A program made the position numbers and the translations under genes. DNA of 64,000 nucleotides. Origin: Sulfitobacter sp. LCG007 (GTDB lineage Bacteria; Pseudomonadota; Alphaproteobacteria; Rhodobacterales; Rhodobacteraceae). The stretch spans positions 1,736,001 through 1,800,000 of the forward strand of contig NZ_CP161805.1 of assembly GCF_040801785.1 (NCBI RefSeq), written 5' to 3'. Below the pieces are notes generated by a model, which did not search any database, was not told the DNA's origin, and saw only the letters and a program-made list of their open reading frames with translations. Shown one piece after another: positions 1 to 10,411 of this stretch (positions within the stretch are counted from its first letter, which is position 1; each line of letters opens with the position of its first letter).

Positions 1-7
1 CCCGCGG

Positions 8-811
8 CTACCCGTCGATTTGGGCGCCCATGATGGCGATGGCCTGCTGGTAGACCGTCGCGGCGTTCCACTCGCTCAGTACCGCGAAGTTCGGCTGGCC
101 TTCCTGGTAGCCCTGTCCCGGACGCCAGCCCTTGGAGCGCAGATAGTTCGCCGTCGATGCCAGCGCGTCCACGGCGTTGTAGAAATCCACCTGCCCGTCG
201 CCGTTCGCATCAACGCCGTAGCGCATGGCATTGCCGGGCAAGAACTGCGTATGACCCAGCTCGCCATGCATCGCGCCACGGGTCGTGCCCGAAATCGACC
301 CGCGATCGACAAGCAACAGCGCGCCGATCGCATGGGGCTGGAAGAAGTCCGAGCGCCTGCAATCATAGGTCAGCGTGGTGATGGCCGACACAACGGGCGT
401 GTCGCCCATGAAGCCGCCGAAGGCCGTCTCCATTCCCCAGATCGCGATCAGGACACCCGCGGGCACTCCGTACTGCGCCTCAAGCGAGTCAAAGAGCTGG
501 GCGTTCGAGGCCCTTTTCTTCTTTCCCTGGGCGACGATGGTCGCCGACCCGCGCAGCTGCATGAATTTCTGCAGCGGATACTTGAAGGATTTCTGGTTGC
601 GGTCGGCGTTGATCGTCGCCTGACTGTACTGGGCCGAGGCGAGGGCCTGCAGGCCGCGCTGTCCCACGCCCGCACGCTGCGCCTCGCTTGCAAATTGCGT
701 TTTCCAGGCATTGAAACCGCTGGCGTTGTTTCCGCAGGTCGCGGAGGAGGCTTGTCCTGAAAGTGCTGCGAGTACGGTTGCAGCGATAATGGTACGGAAG
801 GTCGGTGGCAT
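8..811 (-). CDS. Lytic murein transglycosylase (MltB/SLT_2 family)
   Basis: This 267-aa periplasmic enzyme should cleave the MurNAc-GlcNAc bond of peptidoglycan to leave 1,6-anhydroMurNAc ends. An N-terminal signal peptide (about residues 1-23) precedes the SLT_2 domain. The motif IWGMETAFG carries the likely catalytic Glu128, and HGELGHTQFLPGNAMRYGVD followed by NGDGQVDFYNAVDALASTANYL is the hallmark of MltB-type enzymes. It is shorter than E. coli MltB (361 aa) and lacks a C-terminal peptidoglycan-binding domain and a lipobox, so it is probably a soluble periplasmic form. The stop codon lies just inside the window, so the gene is complete. Family call is firm; the precise role is inferred. 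Confidence 0.9.
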   Translation of the reverse strand: MPPTFRTIIAATVLAALSGQASSATCGNNASGFNAWKTQFASEAQRAGVGQRGLQALASAQYSQATINADRNQKSFKYPLQKFMQLRGSATIVAQGKKKRASNAQLFDSLEAQYGVPAGVLIAIWGMETAFGGFMGDTPVVSAITTLTYDCRRSDFFQPHAIGALLLVDRGSISGTTRGAMHGELGHTQFLPGNAMRYGVDANGDGQVDFYNAVDALASTANYLRSKGWRPGQGYQEGQPNFAVLSEWNAATVYQQAIAIMGAQIDG

Positions 812-1022
812 GGAGTGCCCTCATGAACTGGCAATGGGGCGACTATGCCCTGACTGTCACCATGGCGTAAACCGGCAAGTGGGAGAACGCAGCGCTGGTC
901 GCGTTCCTGTTACCGGGCGGAAAGATATCACGCTCGGGTTCCCGGAACCGGACATGCTGCCCGGCGCTGCAAAGGTGACGGACGGCTGCCGCGACAGGGA
1001 TCCTGCCTGCTCCCGCGCCGGT

Positions 1023-2123
1023 TCAGCGAAGCTTGCGTGCCAGATGCTCGCGCAGGTCGTTCAGATCCGCCATGAACTGTGACCGGGGCATTTCGGCCCG
1101 GGCGCTGTGCGCCGAAGCGGTCCCGGCGCTCTTGCCGTCCAGCCAGACCTCGATCAGGCCCCGCGACCCGTTCGCATCTTCGCTGAAATTGCGCGCCTCG
1201 ACGCCCAGCACCTGGCCGATCGCCTCCGAAAGCGCGGCGTCCTCGGCGGCGTAGTAGCGCAGGTGCGGAGTCGAGATGTTCAACCGGACGCGCTGCGTGC
1301 TGGCGATGCGGAACCCCGTCGCCTCGAGCGCTGACAGATTGCGTTCGACCACCGCTTCCGGAACGCCCTGCGGGGCGTAGAGGCGCAGGGCGATATCGTC
1401 CGGATTGCCGCCTGCGGCGGCGAAGGCGCTCGAGAGGGTGGGCTCATCGGTTTCCGCCGACGGCGTCGCATCGCCGCCCAGCTGCGCTGCGCGCGGATTG
1501 CCCTGCACTTCAGGTCCGGCCTCATCCAGCGGAGGCCATGGCGTGTTCGTCCGGGCCGCAAGCGCGCGTGCGAGCTCCGCCACGGCCGGGTCCGGCAGGG
1601 CCTTCTTCGGCAGGGCGTCGGACGGCGTGTTTTCCATGGTCGGTTCCACTCCGCCGCGCGCCTGCGCGACCGCCTCTGCATTTCCGGCGAGCGGCATCTC
1701 GAGCACGGGCGGTCGTCTCATGAGCAGGGGGGCCGGCGGGGCTGAATCTGCCTGCACCCGCGAGGGCGGGGCCGGGGACTGCGGTCCGAGCGCCTGCACG
1801 AGACCAAGCCCCGCGGCAAAGCCGATTCCGATGAACAGACAGCAGAACATCAGCGTCAGCGCCTTGAGCATCACGCCTGGCCACCTCGGGCGGTCGGGAA
1901 ACATGCCCGCAGTCTGCATCCAGCTTGAGATTGTGCCGACGCGGCCGGGCGCGGGGGTTGCCCGTGCGGATCTCGCGGGCCGGCGGTGTGCAAGCAACCG
2001 TTCACGCCGCGCGCGGGCCTCTTCGAGCCGCTGTTCCCAGTTCGTGGCATCCAGCAGATCGGCGATGTCGCGGTGCTGCGACAGGTCCGGATGCAGGTCA
2101 TCGACCTCCGAATTCCTTGGCAT
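1023..2123 (-). CDS. Single-pass envelope protein with LytR C-terminal-like domain
   Basis: The 366-aa product has a charged cytoplasmic N-terminus (heptad-like region EQRLEEARARRERL), one membrane helix at about residues 85-112, a long Pro/Ala-rich periplasmic linker and a compact C-terminal domain from about residue 255. The C-terminal pattern (LRLYAPQGVPEAVVERNLSA, later LRYYAAEDAALSEAIGQVLG) resembles the LytR_C fold found on envelope proteins. I chose the ATG at 2123 because GTGAGGAC lies just upstream; an in-frame ATG at 2159 is 12 codons earlier. I do not recognise a specific function. A role in cell-wall or envelope maintenance is inferred from topology and from the neighbouring transglycosylase. 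Confidence 0.72.
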   Translation of the reverse strand: MPRNSEVDDLHPDLSQHRDIADLLDATNWEQRLEEARARRERLLAHRRPARSARATPAPGRVGTISSWMQTAGMFPDRPRWPGVMLKALTLMFCCLFIGIGFAAGLGLVQALGPQSPAPPSRVQADSAPPAPLLMRRPPVLEMPLAGNAEAVAQARGGVEPTMENTPSDALPKKALPDPAVAELARALAARTNTPWPPLDEAGPEVQGNPRAAQLGGDATPSAETDEPTLSSAFAAAGGNPDDIALRLYAPQGVPEAVVERNLSALEATGFRIASTQRVRLNISTPHLRYYAAEDAALSEAIGQVLGVEARNFSEDANGSRGLIEVWLDGKSAGTASAHSARAEMPRSQFMADLNDLREHLARKLR

Positions 2124-2286
2124 TGTCCTCACCCCCAGTCGCTGCGGCGTTTCCGGCAACTGTCACGGACCACGCCGAAGGGTCAGCTGGGGGGATCATA
2201 CCGCACCCGAAGGTCTTGTCGGCATCTTGCGCAATGCCGGCGCCACGTTTCGGCGGATATCTGCTTGGCGCTACCCTGACATGAAA

Positions 2287-2310
2287 CGGGCGCCCCTCTG
2301 GGAGCGCCCG
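2287..2310 (-). terminator. Hairpin terminator downstream of glnA
   Basis: CGGGCGC pairs with GCGCCCG across a short loop, with extra GG/CC pairs inside. On the minus strand the hairpin is followed by TTTCAT, a weak U tract. A second perfect 8-bp hairpin (TTTCGGGT / ACCCGAAA, 2313-2331) lies between it and the glnA stop. Together they plausibly end the glnBA transcript. Confidence 0.65.
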
Positions 2311-2344
2311 TCTTTCGGGTCAGACCCGAAATGCCGATTTCGGA

Positions 2345-3748
2345 TCAGCAGCTGTAGTACATGCCGAACTCGACCGGGTGGGGCGTGTGCTCGTACTTCT
2401 CGAGCTCTTCCATCTTCAGCTCGATGTAGCCCTCGATCTGGTCGCGGGTGAACACGTCGCCCTTGAGCAGGAAGTCCATGTCCTTCTGAACTTCCTCCAG
2501 CGCCTCACGCAGGCTGCCGCAGACCGTCGGGATGCCTGCAAGCTCTTCGGCCGGAAGGTCGTAGAGGTTCTTGTCCATGGCCTCGCCCGGATCGATCTTG
2601 TTCTGGATGCCGTCGATACCCGCCATCAGAAGCGCCGCGAAGGCGAGATAGGGGTTCGCCGACGGATCGGGGAAACGGGCCTCGACGCGCTTCGCCTTGG
2701 GGCTTTCGGTCCACGGGATACGCACGCAGCCCGACCGGTTGCGGGCCGAATAGGCGCGCAGCACGGGCGCCTCGAAGCCGGGGATTAGGCGCTTGTAGGA
2801 GTTGGTTCCGGGGTTGGTGAAGGCGTTCAGCGCCTTCGCGTGGGTCAGGATCCCGCCGATGTACCACAGCGCTTCCTGGCTGAGGTCGGCATACTTGTCG
2901 CCCGCGAAGAGAGGCTTGCCTTCCTTCCAGATCGACATGTTCACGTGCATCCCCGAGCCGTTGTCGCCGTAGATCGGCTTGGGCATGAAGGTGGCGGACT
3001 TGCCGTAGGCATGGGCGACGTTGTGGATGACGTATTTGTACTTCTGGATCTCGTCGGCCTGTTTGGTCAGGGTCGAGAAGATCAGACCAAGCTCGTGCTG
3101 GCAGGACGCCACCTCGTGGTGATGCTTGTCGACCTTCATGCCGATGCGCTTCATGGTCGAAAGCATTTCCGAGCGCAGGTCCTGAGCCTCGTCCGTCGGG
3201 TTCACGGGGAAATAGCCGCCCTTGATGCCCGGGCGGTGACCCATGTTGCCCATCTCGTAGTCGGTGTCGGTGTTCCAGGACGCATCGGTCGCGTCGACCT
3301 CGTAGGACACCTTGTTGATGGTGTTCGAGTAGCGGACATTGTCGAACAGGAAGAATTCCGCCTCGGGGCCCATGTAGGCCGCATCGCCGATGCCGGATGC
3401 CTTGAGATATTCCTCGGCCTTGGTCGCGGTCCCGCGCGGGTCGCGCTCGTAGGGTTCACCGGTGTCCGGCTCGACAACGGAGCAATGCAGGCAGACGGTC
3501 TTTTCCGCATAGAAAGGGTCGATGTAGGCGCTGTCGGCGTCGGGCATCAACTTCATGTCGGAAGCCTCGATGGACTTCCAGCCGGCGATGGATGAGCCGT
3601 CGAACATGAATCCTTCCTCGAGGAAGTCCTCATCCACCAGATCGGACATCACGGTGACATGTTGCAGCTTGCCGCGTGGATCGGTGAAGCGGATGTCGAC
3701 GTAGGCGACCTCCTCGTCCTTCATCATCTTAAGAAGAGATTTGCTCAT
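2345..3748 (-). CDS. glnA: Glutamine synthetase type I
   Basis: This 467-aa cytoplasmic enzyme (a dodecamer in its family) makes glutamine from glutamate, ammonia and ATP. The beta-grasp N-domain contains [11 protein letters not shown]. Catalytic-domain signatures include GPEAEFFLF, the [13 protein letters not shown] metal/glutamate region, [12 protein letters not shown] and [18 protein letters not shown]. The adenylylation loop is KNLYDLP with Tyr396, so GlnE-type control is expected. Length matches GSI-beta. It sits 33 nt downstream of glnB, giving the standard alphaproteobacterial glnBA operon, and is followed by two hairpins. Confidence 0.98.
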   Translation of the reverse strand: MSKSLLKMMKDEEVAYVDIRFTDPRGKLQHVTVMSDLVDEDFLEEGFMFDGSSIAGWKSIEASDMKLMPDADSAYIDPFYAEKTVCLHCSVVEPDTGEPYERDPRGTATKAEEYLKASGIGDAAYMGPEAEFFLFDNVRYSNTINKVSYEVDATDASWNTDTDYEMGNMGHRPGIKGGYFPVNPTDEAQDLRSEMLSTMKRIGMKVDKHHHEVASCQHELGLIFSTLTKQADEIQKYKYVIHNVAHAYGKSATFMPKPIYGDNGSGMHVNMSIWKEGKPLFAGDKYADLSQEALWYIGGILTHAKALNAFTNPGTNSYKRLIPGFEAPVLRAYSARNRSGCVRIPWTESPKAKRVEARFPDPSANPYLAFAALLMAGIDGIQNKIDPGEAMDKNLYDLPAEELAGIPTVCGSLREALEEVQKDMDFLLKGDVFTRDQIEGYIELKMEELEKYEHTPHPVEFGMYYSC

Positions 3749-3781
3749 TCTCTGTAGTCCCTCTCGATTTGGAATGATTTC

Positions 3782-4451
<670 letters not shown>

Positions 4452-5105
4452 ATGACCCAGCTACTAAGAGCCGCCGAGATGCGCGCGCTCGAGCAGAAGG
4501 CGATAAAGTCCGGCGCGGTTTCGGGCCTGGACCTGATGGAACGCGCGGGCGCGGGTGTCGTCGGGCGCGCGCTGGATCGGTGGAGCGAACCCATGGCGGC
4601 CGGTTCTGCGGCTGTTCTATGCGGGCCGGGCAACAACGGCGGCGACGGCTATGTCGTCGCACGCCTCCTGCGCCAGCACGGCTGGAGCGTGGATGTACGT
4701 TTTCTCGGGGACCCGGAGAAACTCCCGCCGGATGCTGCGGTTAACTATCGACGATGGAGGGAGATCGGCAACGTCCGTGCGATTGTGGATGATCTCGAAG
4801 ATACCGCACAGGCCGTGGCGGTAGCCTGCCTTGTCGTCGATGCCCTCTTTGGCACTGGCCTCGGGCGTCGCATCGACCTGCCGCTCGACCATCTGATGAG
4901 GGGGGCAGGGCGGGTCGTCGCAGTCGACGTTCCGTCGGGTCTTTGTGCCGACAGCGGGCGGATCATCGGCGCGCCGGAAGGGCAGGCGGTCACGGCCGAT
5001 CTGACCGTCACCTTTCACACCGCCAAGCCCGGACATTATCTTGCCGACGGTCCGGCCCGGTGCGGCGCGCTGGAAATCTGCGACATCGGGTTGCCCGTCG
5101 CATGA
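4452..5105 (+). CDS. nnrE: NAD(P)H-hydrate epimerase (YjeF N-terminal domain)
   Basis: The 217-aa product interconverts R- and S-NAD(P)HX so that the dehydratase can repair damaged cofactor. Diagnostic sequence: SGLDLMERAGAGV, then CGPGNNGGDGYVVARLL (nucleotide-binding loop), VDALFGTGLGR and AVDVPSGLCADSG. I chose ATG 4452 over the in-frame ATG at 4425 because GGAGG (4440-4444) is correctly spaced. In most bacteria this domain is fused to the dehydratase. Here it ends at 5105, and the dehydratase starts 38 nt later in another frame with its own RBS, so the two are separate genes. Confidence 0.93.
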   Translation: MTQLLRAAEMRALEQKAIKSGAVSGLDLMERAGAGVVGRALDRWSEPMAAGSAAVLCGPGNNGGDGYVVARLLRQHGWSVDVRFLGDPEKLPPDAAVNYRRWREIGNVRAIVDDLEDTAQAVAVACLVVDALFGTGLGRRIDLPLDHLMRGAGRVVAVDVPSGLCADSGRIIGAPEGQAVTADLTVTFHTAKPGHYLADGPARCGALEICDIGLPVA

Positions 5106-5142
5106 GACATTACTCTCCCATTTCGCCTGAGGGGGTCCGCTG

Positions 5143-6012
5143 ATGGACATCGCGCTCGTCACCCGCGACAGCCTCGATCCGGATGCGCTGCTCAAGCGGC
5201 AGGGGCACAAGTTCACCCATGGACACGCGCTGGTCGTCTGTGGCGGTGCGGGGCGAACCGGCGCCGCGCGGCTGTCCGCGCGTGGCGCGCTGCGGATAGG
5301 TGCGGGTCTCGTGACGCTCGCCGTGCCGCCCAAGGCCATGCCCGAAGTCGCCGCGCAGGTCACCGCGGTCATGGTACGCGACATGCCCGATGCAGCCGCG
5401 CTCGCGGAAATTCTGGAGGACCAGCGGCTCACGGCGGTTTGCATCGGCCCGGGCCTCGGACTGGGGGAGCAGCAAGCGGAACTCGTGCGGACAGCCCTTG
5501 GCTCGGGACGAGCCATGGTGCTTGACGCCGATGCGCTGACGCTCGTCGCGCGCGAAGACGCACTGTATGCGGCCTTGCATCGAAGTTGCGTGCTGACTCC
5601 GCATGACGGCGAGTTCGCCCGGCTCTTTCCGAAAGAGGCCGACCGACTTTCCGCCCCCGCCGAGAGCGGTCCGGCCTATTCGCGTCTCGATGCCGCAGTG
5701 TCCGCCGCGACCGCTGCGGGATGTGTCGTCTTGCTGAAGGGCCCCGACACCATCATCGCGGCGCCCGATGGCCGCGTATCGATCCATGCCGCCCATTACG
5801 AACGCAGCGCCCCCTGGCTGGCGACGGCAGGTGCAGGCGATGTGCTCGCGGGGTTCATCGCCGGATTGCTTGCGCGCGGCATCGCGCCCTTCGAAGCTGC
5901 CGAGGCCGCTGCCTGGCTGCATGTCGAAACCGCCCTCCACTTCGGACCCGGCCTCATCGCCGAGGATCTGCCCGAGACGCTGCCCGCCATCCTGCGATCG
6001 CTTGGTTCCTGA
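5143..6012 (+). CDS. nnrD: ADP/ATP-dependent (S)-NAD(P)H-hydrate dehydratase
   Basis: This 289-aa ribokinase-like enzyme restores NAD(P)H from S-NAD(P)HX. Motifs: GHALVVCGGAGRTGAARLSA, CIGPGLGLG, VLDADALTL, LTPHDGEFARLFP and the catalytic glycine-rich WLATAGAGDVLAGFIAGLLA. The start is set by GAGGGGG 7 nt upstream. The gene lies 38 nt after nnrE in a different frame. Frames 0 and 1 both carry stops in the gap, so one simple indel would not restore a fusion. The split looks real. Confidence 0.93.
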   Translation: MDIALVTRDSLDPDALLKRQGHKFTHGHALVVCGGAGRTGAARLSARGALRIGAGLVTLAVPPKAMPEVAAQVTAVMVRDMPDAAALAEILEDQRLTAVCIGPGLGLGEQQAELVRTALGSGRAMVLDADALTLVAREDALYAALHRSCVLTPHDGEFARLFPKEADRLSAPAESGPAYSRLDAAVSAATAAGCVVLLKGPDTIIAAPDGRVSIHAAHYERSAPWLATAGAGDVLAGFIAGLLARGIAPFEAAEAAAWLHVETALHFGPGLIAEDLPETLPAILRSLGS

Positions 6013-6087
6013 CGCGCGACGAGAATTTGCACTCGCCAGCGCCGGAGCTCTTTGATAGGAACCCGCGAGCCGGCCGCCGGCTCACAT

Positions 6088-6172
6088 GCGGGTGTGGCGA
6101 AATTGGTAGACGCACCAGATTTAGGTTCTGGCGCCGCAAGGCGTGGGGGTTCAAGTCCCTTCACCCGCACCA
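6088..6172 (+). tRNA. tRNA-Leu (anticodon UAG)
   Basis: An 85-nt class II tRNA. The acceptor GCGGGTG pairs with CACCCGC (6162-6168), with discriminator A and encoded CCA. The anticodon stem CCAGA/TCTGG encloses the loop TTTAGGT, giving anticodon TAG. The variable arm (GCCGCAAGGC) is typical of tRNA-Leu, and the T-arm GGTTCAAGTCC is intact. An integrase starts 74 bp beyond its 3' end, so this is the probable attachment site of the island. Confidence 0.97.
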
Positions 6173-6245
6173 TATTGATTTCAAAGGAAAAATTTCTGAA
6201 CTGGAAACGCTGCGCCCAGATCGAGCGGCCGAGTTTGGCACTTTG

Positions 6246-7258
6246 TTAGCACTTTCCGGTTTCGTTTCTGCTCTGTTCGCGTGCCGTCTGCGCCCTTCTG
6301 GATGCTGCTTTCTGGTTCGCCCGGGCAGTATATTTCTGAACCATCGAGAGCGTCTTGTGACCCGTTACGGCCTGGATGTCGCGCATATCGACGCCCGCGT
6401 CGGCCAGCTGTGTCGCGGCGGTGTAGCGCCACCCGTGCGGCACGAGACGGTTTGTCCCGGACAGGACCCCGATGGGTTCCCGGATGGCCTCAACCTTCTT
6501 CTGCACCTGACGCTTGCCCATATGCTGCGTGCGGTTCGTCGCAAGAATGTGGGCCCCGCTCCGGGGAACGGTTTCCAGGAAGCGCTGAAGGCGCGTTGGG
6601 CAGTACACCTGGATCTTGGTTGAGGTCTTCTCCTGAACGACTTTCATATACTCGCCATCAAAGTCGTCCCATTTCATCGAGATGCAGTCTCCAAGCCGCT
6701 GGCCCGTGCCGATCGCCAGCTCATAAACAACGCGCTCCAGGCTGGATTCCTCGCACACTGCCGCTTGTTCTCGGGCCATGGCTCATATGCGCCGCCCGTC
6801 AGTTTCTCGACGTCCACGACCGGGTTGCGGTCGATCCATTCCAGGTCAAAGGCGTGGCGCATGAGGATCGAGAGGACGGCCACGCGTTCGTTGGCTTTCG
6901 ACCAGGTATCCTGCAAGGCATCGCGCGCCTCGATTGCGTGTTTGCGACGGAAAGAGCGGACGTCTCTCGCACCGTTCTTCTCACGGATCGCTCCGCAATG
7001 CCGTCTGTAGTTGGCAGCGGTTCCCTTGCCGAGGCGCTTGTACTTTGAGCTTTGATAGTAGCTTGCGATCAGCTGGTCCCACGTCGTCCGGGACGCGGCA
7101 GAAGGTTGCCCGCGACGGAGATGCCAGTACTCGCGAAGGAAGGCTTCGCTGCCGGGCGCCGTCTTGAGTCGCACCCTTGTCTTGCCTTTCCGGAAGTAGT
7201 GGTAGGTACGCCCCTTCACGGTGATGGTGTCCAGATAGGGAAGCTCCAGCTTCTTCAT
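6246..7258 (-). pseudogene. Tyrosine recombinase/integrase, frameshifted
   Basis: The N-terminal half (6674-7258) has a SAM-like core-binding domain (TWDQLIASYYQSSKYKRLG onward). The catalytic half reads in another frame from about 6779 and holds the full tetrad: GTGQRLGD (Arg), HGWRYTA (His-x-x-Arg), GHKT and QKYTARA (nucleophile Tyr). Restoring one base near 6765, where AA would be AAA, gives a continuous ENKAAVCEE reading. The gene lies beside the 3' end of tRNA-Leu and overlaps the AlpA-like gene by ATGA. It is the integration gene of the island, inactive unless the missing base is a sequence error. Confidence 0.88.
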
Positions 7259-7461
7259 GTCTCGAAGCCTTCTTCGGGAACGGCGCCGGTCAGGATGGCT
7301 TCCAGGTCAGACACCCGCCACAGCATCACCTGCCCGGCGAGGTCGATGGGCTGCGGCAGCGCGCCGATCTGGACGAGGTTCCTGAACTCGTTCGTGCGCA
7401 TATCCAGCATCCGCGCTGCGGTTGCTTCCTTGACAGCCAGGAGGGGCGTGCGTCTGGACAT
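7255..7461 (-). CDS. AlpA/excisionase-like small HTH protein
   Basis: The 68-aa product starts MSRRTPLLAVKEATAARML and has a short MerR/AlpA-type helix-turn-helix followed by LPQPIDLAGQVMLWRVSDLEAIL, the usual phrase of AlpA-like regulators and excisionases. I chose the start at 7461 because GGGAG precedes it by 8 nt; an in-frame ATG lies further upstream at 7536. It overlaps the integrase start by four bases (ATGA), so the two are translationally coupled. It probably directs excision or integrase expression. Confidence 0.7.
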   Translation of the reverse strand: MSRRTPLLAVKEATAARMLDMRTNEFRNLVQIGALPQPIDLAGQVMLWRVSDLEAILTGAVPEEGFET

Positions 7462-7511
7462 GTGTTCGCTCCCTTTCCGGCGGTTGTCCTGCGTGGAGGC
7501 GTCGTTCAAGT

Positions 7512-7826
7512 TTAGTCGAGGGTTGGTGCCTCCCACTCTTCCGGTGGCAGATCTTGCGCACTGCTGACGCGGCCCATGGCCAGGGCGGCGGACTGCATCC
7601 CGGAGGCCGCGCGGCGCGAAGGCGGTTTCAGGCCATCGCCGTCTTCATACGCCATCAGAGTGTCGACAGCGGCGGTGTCGCCAGCCATCGCGCGCCTCTC
7701 GAGATCGACGATGTCAGCTTCGGTTGCGCGCAAGCGCGCGACGCAGTCCTGGGCGAAGGCCCACCACTGCGGGCGCTTCGCGCCATGTTTCTTTGGAAGG
7801 GGGGATTGGGGGGAAGGTTGGGTCAT
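7512..7826 (-). CDS. Hypothetical island protein
   Basis: 104 aa, mostly helical and charged, with a Trp-rich patch (RPQWWAFAQDCVARLRATEADIVDLERRA). A good RBS (GGAG, 7 nt before the ATG) supports it. I recognise no domain. It lies 50 bp upstream of the AlpA-like gene on the same strand, so it probably belongs to the same integrative element. Confidence 0.5.
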   Translation of the reverse strand: MTQPSPQSPLPKKHGAKRPQWWAFAQDCVARLRATEADIVDLERRAMAGDTAAVDTLMAYEDGDGLKPPSRRAASGMQSAALAMGRVSSAQDLPPEEWEAPTLD

Positions 7827-7913
7827 TGTCAGCTCCGTACTGTACGGGTAAGGACGCCCGCCCTTGGGGCGCGATCCGGAAGGGGGCGTGGGAAGGTTCA
7901 GGGCAGAAGAGTT

Positions 7914-7940
7914 TTGATTTCCACCCAGAACTGACCCGGG
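7914..7940 (+). repeat. IS21 left inverted repeat
   Basis: Begins TTGATTTCCACCCAGAACTG and matches the reverse complement of 10385-10411 over all 27 bases. Confidence 0.95.
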
Positions 7941-7985
7941 TTTTCCATCGAGAACTGACCCACCTTTTGAGTTATGCGGATCAGT

Positions 7986-8827
7986 TCACGGTTGGGTCAA
8001 GACATGCGTGGCCTCGTTCCGTTTCCGGGTTGCGGCCTCGGTGCTGGCCTTGAAGCGGAAGCTGTCGTTTCCGGTTTCCAAAATGTGGCAGCGGTGGGTG
8101 AGGCGGTCGAGCAGCGCGGTGGTCATCTTGGCATCGCCGAAGACGGTGGCCCATTCGCTGAAGCTGAGGTTGGTGGTGATGGCCACACTGGTGCGCTCGT
8201 ACAGCTTGCTCAGGAGATGGAAGAGCAGCGCTCCCCCTGATGGCTGAACGGCAGGTAGCCGAGTTCGTCCAGGATCACGAGGTCGAAGCGCGTCAAGGTC
8301 TCGGCCAGGTGACCGGCCTTGCCATTGGCCTTTTCCTGCTCAAGTGTGTTGACCAGTTCGATGGTCGAGAAGAAGCGCACCTTCCGTCGATGGTGTTCAA
8401 CCGCCTGAACGCCGAGGGCCGTAGCAACATGTGTCTTGCCGGTTCCAGGGCCCCCGATGAGCACGATGTTCTCGGTCGCATCGATGAACTCGCACCTGTG
8501 CAGCTGGTGCACCGTCGCCTCGTTGATCTCGGCGGCTGAGAAGTCAAATCCTGCGAGATCCTTGTAGGCTGGGAACCGAGCCGCCTTCATGTGGTAGGCA
8601 ATCGAGCGGACCTCGCGTTCGGCGATTTCGGCCTTCAGCAGTTGCGTCAGGATCGGAACCGCTGCCTCGAACGCCGGGGCCCCTTGCTCGATCAGGTCGG
8701 TGACTGCTTGGGACATGCCATACATCTTCAGGCTGCGCAGCATGATGACGATGGCACCGCTGGCTGGATCATGACGCATGGCGGTCACCAGGGGCACGGG
8801 CGCGAAGATTGTCATACCGATCGACAT
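7986..8827 (-). pseudogene. istB: IS21 helper ATPase IstB, frameshifted
   Basis: An AAA+ ATPase that helps the transposase select target DNA. Walker A is GGPGTGKTH and Walker B is [11 protein letters not shown]. The reading frame breaks at a run of five C (8233-8237, G on the coding strand); adding one G gives the expected [18 protein letters not shown] and joins the C-terminal part ending at 7986. It overlaps the end of istA. The broken frame would remove sensor-1 and the C-terminus. Confidence 0.9.
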
Positions 8828-10300
8828 CAGCCTTGGGCTCCCGGCGCAGGCGCAAGGCTTGCGGCGTATCGATGGTCGGTCCGTCTGTCGCCTTCTCGTC
8901 GATCAGCCGGTGCAGGATGTTGAGGACATGGGTTTGGGTTGCGACGCCTTCCGACAAGGCCCGTTCGACAGCAGTCAGGACCACCTGCTCGTCGTGGTGC
9001 AGGACGAGCGCAAGCACATCGACCATTTCCCTGTCGCCGCCCGGGCGCCGCAGCATCAGCTCCTGCAGCTTCTGGAAGCCCCCTGGCAGCTCGGCGAAGG
9101 GTGCTCCGTTGCGCAAAGCGCCTGGCTTGCGCTGGATGACCGTAAGGTAATGGCGCCAATCATAAATCGTGCGCGGCGGCTTGTCGTGGGACCGATTGAT
9201 CTGCCGTTCATGTTCGCAAAGGATCTGGCCCTCGGCAGCGATCACGAGGCGATCCGGATAGATCCTCAGGCTGACCGGACGGTTCGCGAAGGACGCAGGC
9301 ACGCTGTACCTGTTGCGTTCGAAGCTGATGAGACACGTGGGCGATACCCGTTTGCTTTGCTCGATGAAGCCGTCAAAGGGTGGCGGCAGCGGCATCAACT
9401 CGGCCTGCTCCGTGGTCCAGACGTCCGCAAGGCTTCCAGGCAAACGGCCGTGCGGCGTCTCTTTCCACAGCTGCAGGCATCGCTGTTCCAGCCACGCGTT
9501 GAGCGACGCCAGGTCAGGGAAGTTCGGAATTGGTTGCCATAGCCGTGGTCGCGCATCCTGAACGTTCTTCTCGACCTGCCCTTCTCCCAGCCTGACGCCG
9601 GATTGCAGAAGTCGGGCTCGAAGACGTAATGGTTGGCCATCGCGAGGAACCGCATGTTGATCTGACGCTCCTTGCCGCGACCGATGCGATCCACCGCTGT
9701 GCGCATGTTGTCGTAGATGCCCCGGCCTGGCACACCGGCAAACACCCGGAAAGCATGCCAATGGGCATCGAAGAGCATCTCGTGCGTTTGCAGGAGATAG
9801 GCGCGGACGAGGAAGACGCGGCTGTGCGACAGCTTGATATGCGCGACCTGCAGCTTGGTCCTCTCACCCCCGATCCCCGCGTAATCTTCGCTCCAGTCAA
9901 ACTGGAAGGCTTCGCCGGGCCGAAACGACAGGGGCACGAAGACACCGCGCCCCGTCGTCTGTTGCTCGCGTTGTCGTTCCCTGCGCCATTCCCGAGCGAA
10001 CGCGGCCACACGGTTGTAGGAGCCAGTGTACCCAAGAGCGACCAGATCGGCATGAATATGCGTCAGGGGGCGGCGCTGCTTGCGCGACTTCGAGGCTTCG
10101 GTCTTCAGCCAGGCCGCAAGCTTGTCCGCGAAGGGATCGAGCTTGCTGGGGCGCTCTGGCACCGTGAACTTCGGCTCCACGGTGCCGGCCTTCAGGTACT
10201 TCTTGATCGTGTTCCGCGACAGGCCTGTCCGGCGCGAGATCTCACGGATGGGCAACTGCTCGCGCAGGGCCATCTTCCGTATGACATTCAGTAGTCCCAT
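8769..10300 (-). pseudogene. istA: IS21 transposase IstA, frameshifted
   Basis: The N-terminus has the helix-turn-helix REISRRTGLSRNTIKKYLKA. The DDE catalytic core includes EAFQFDWSEDYA and ends with the WEKGQVEKNVQ glutamate region, followed by the C-terminal Mu-like domain (NRYSVPASFANRPVSLRIYP). The frame breaks near 9578: coding-strand GGGCAGG would need one more C to read EKGQVEKNV. Start 10300 is supported by GGAG 8 nt upstream. The break falls at the catalytic glutamate region, so the product as written is inactive. Confidence 0.9.
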
Positions 10301-10384
10301 GTGGATCACTCCATTGCCCCCGTCGCTCAGTGCGCTCGGGCGGACGGCCACATGGGTCAATTCTCAATGGAAATCTGGCCTCTT

Positions 10385-10411
10385 CCCGGGTCAGTTCTGG
10401 GTGGAAATCAA
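10385..10411 (-). repeat. IS21 right inverted repeat
   Basis: Reverse complement of 7914-7940, perfect over 27 bp. Just outside it the reading frame of the truncated DHDPS-family gene begins. Confidence 0.95.

Larger units (their letters stand above)
7914..10411 (-). mobile_element. IS21-family insertion sequence
   Basis: About 2.5 kb bounded by perfect 27-bp inverted repeats at 7914-7940 and 10385-10411. A further imperfect copy of the CGAGAACTGACCCA motif lies inside each end, giving the multiple terminal repeats expected for IS21. It contains istA then istB reading leftward, both with single-base frameshifts. No target duplication is visible: the left flank (CAGAAGAG) does not match the right flank (CAGCCGGCC), so one side was rearranged or deleted after insertion. 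The right end lies inside a DHDPS-family gene. Confidence 0.93.

Noticed and set aside
5103-5143. A frameshift breaking a fused NAD(P)HX epimerase/dehydratase
   Set aside because: Two reading frames carry stops in the gap, and the second gene has a good RBS (GAGGGGG), so the split is more likely genuine.
7986-10300. Programmed frameshifting in the IS21 istA and istB genes
   Set aside because: IS21 genes are normally read without internal frameshifts. The breaks sit inside conserved catalytic segments and are mended by a single added base, so loss or sequencing error fits better.
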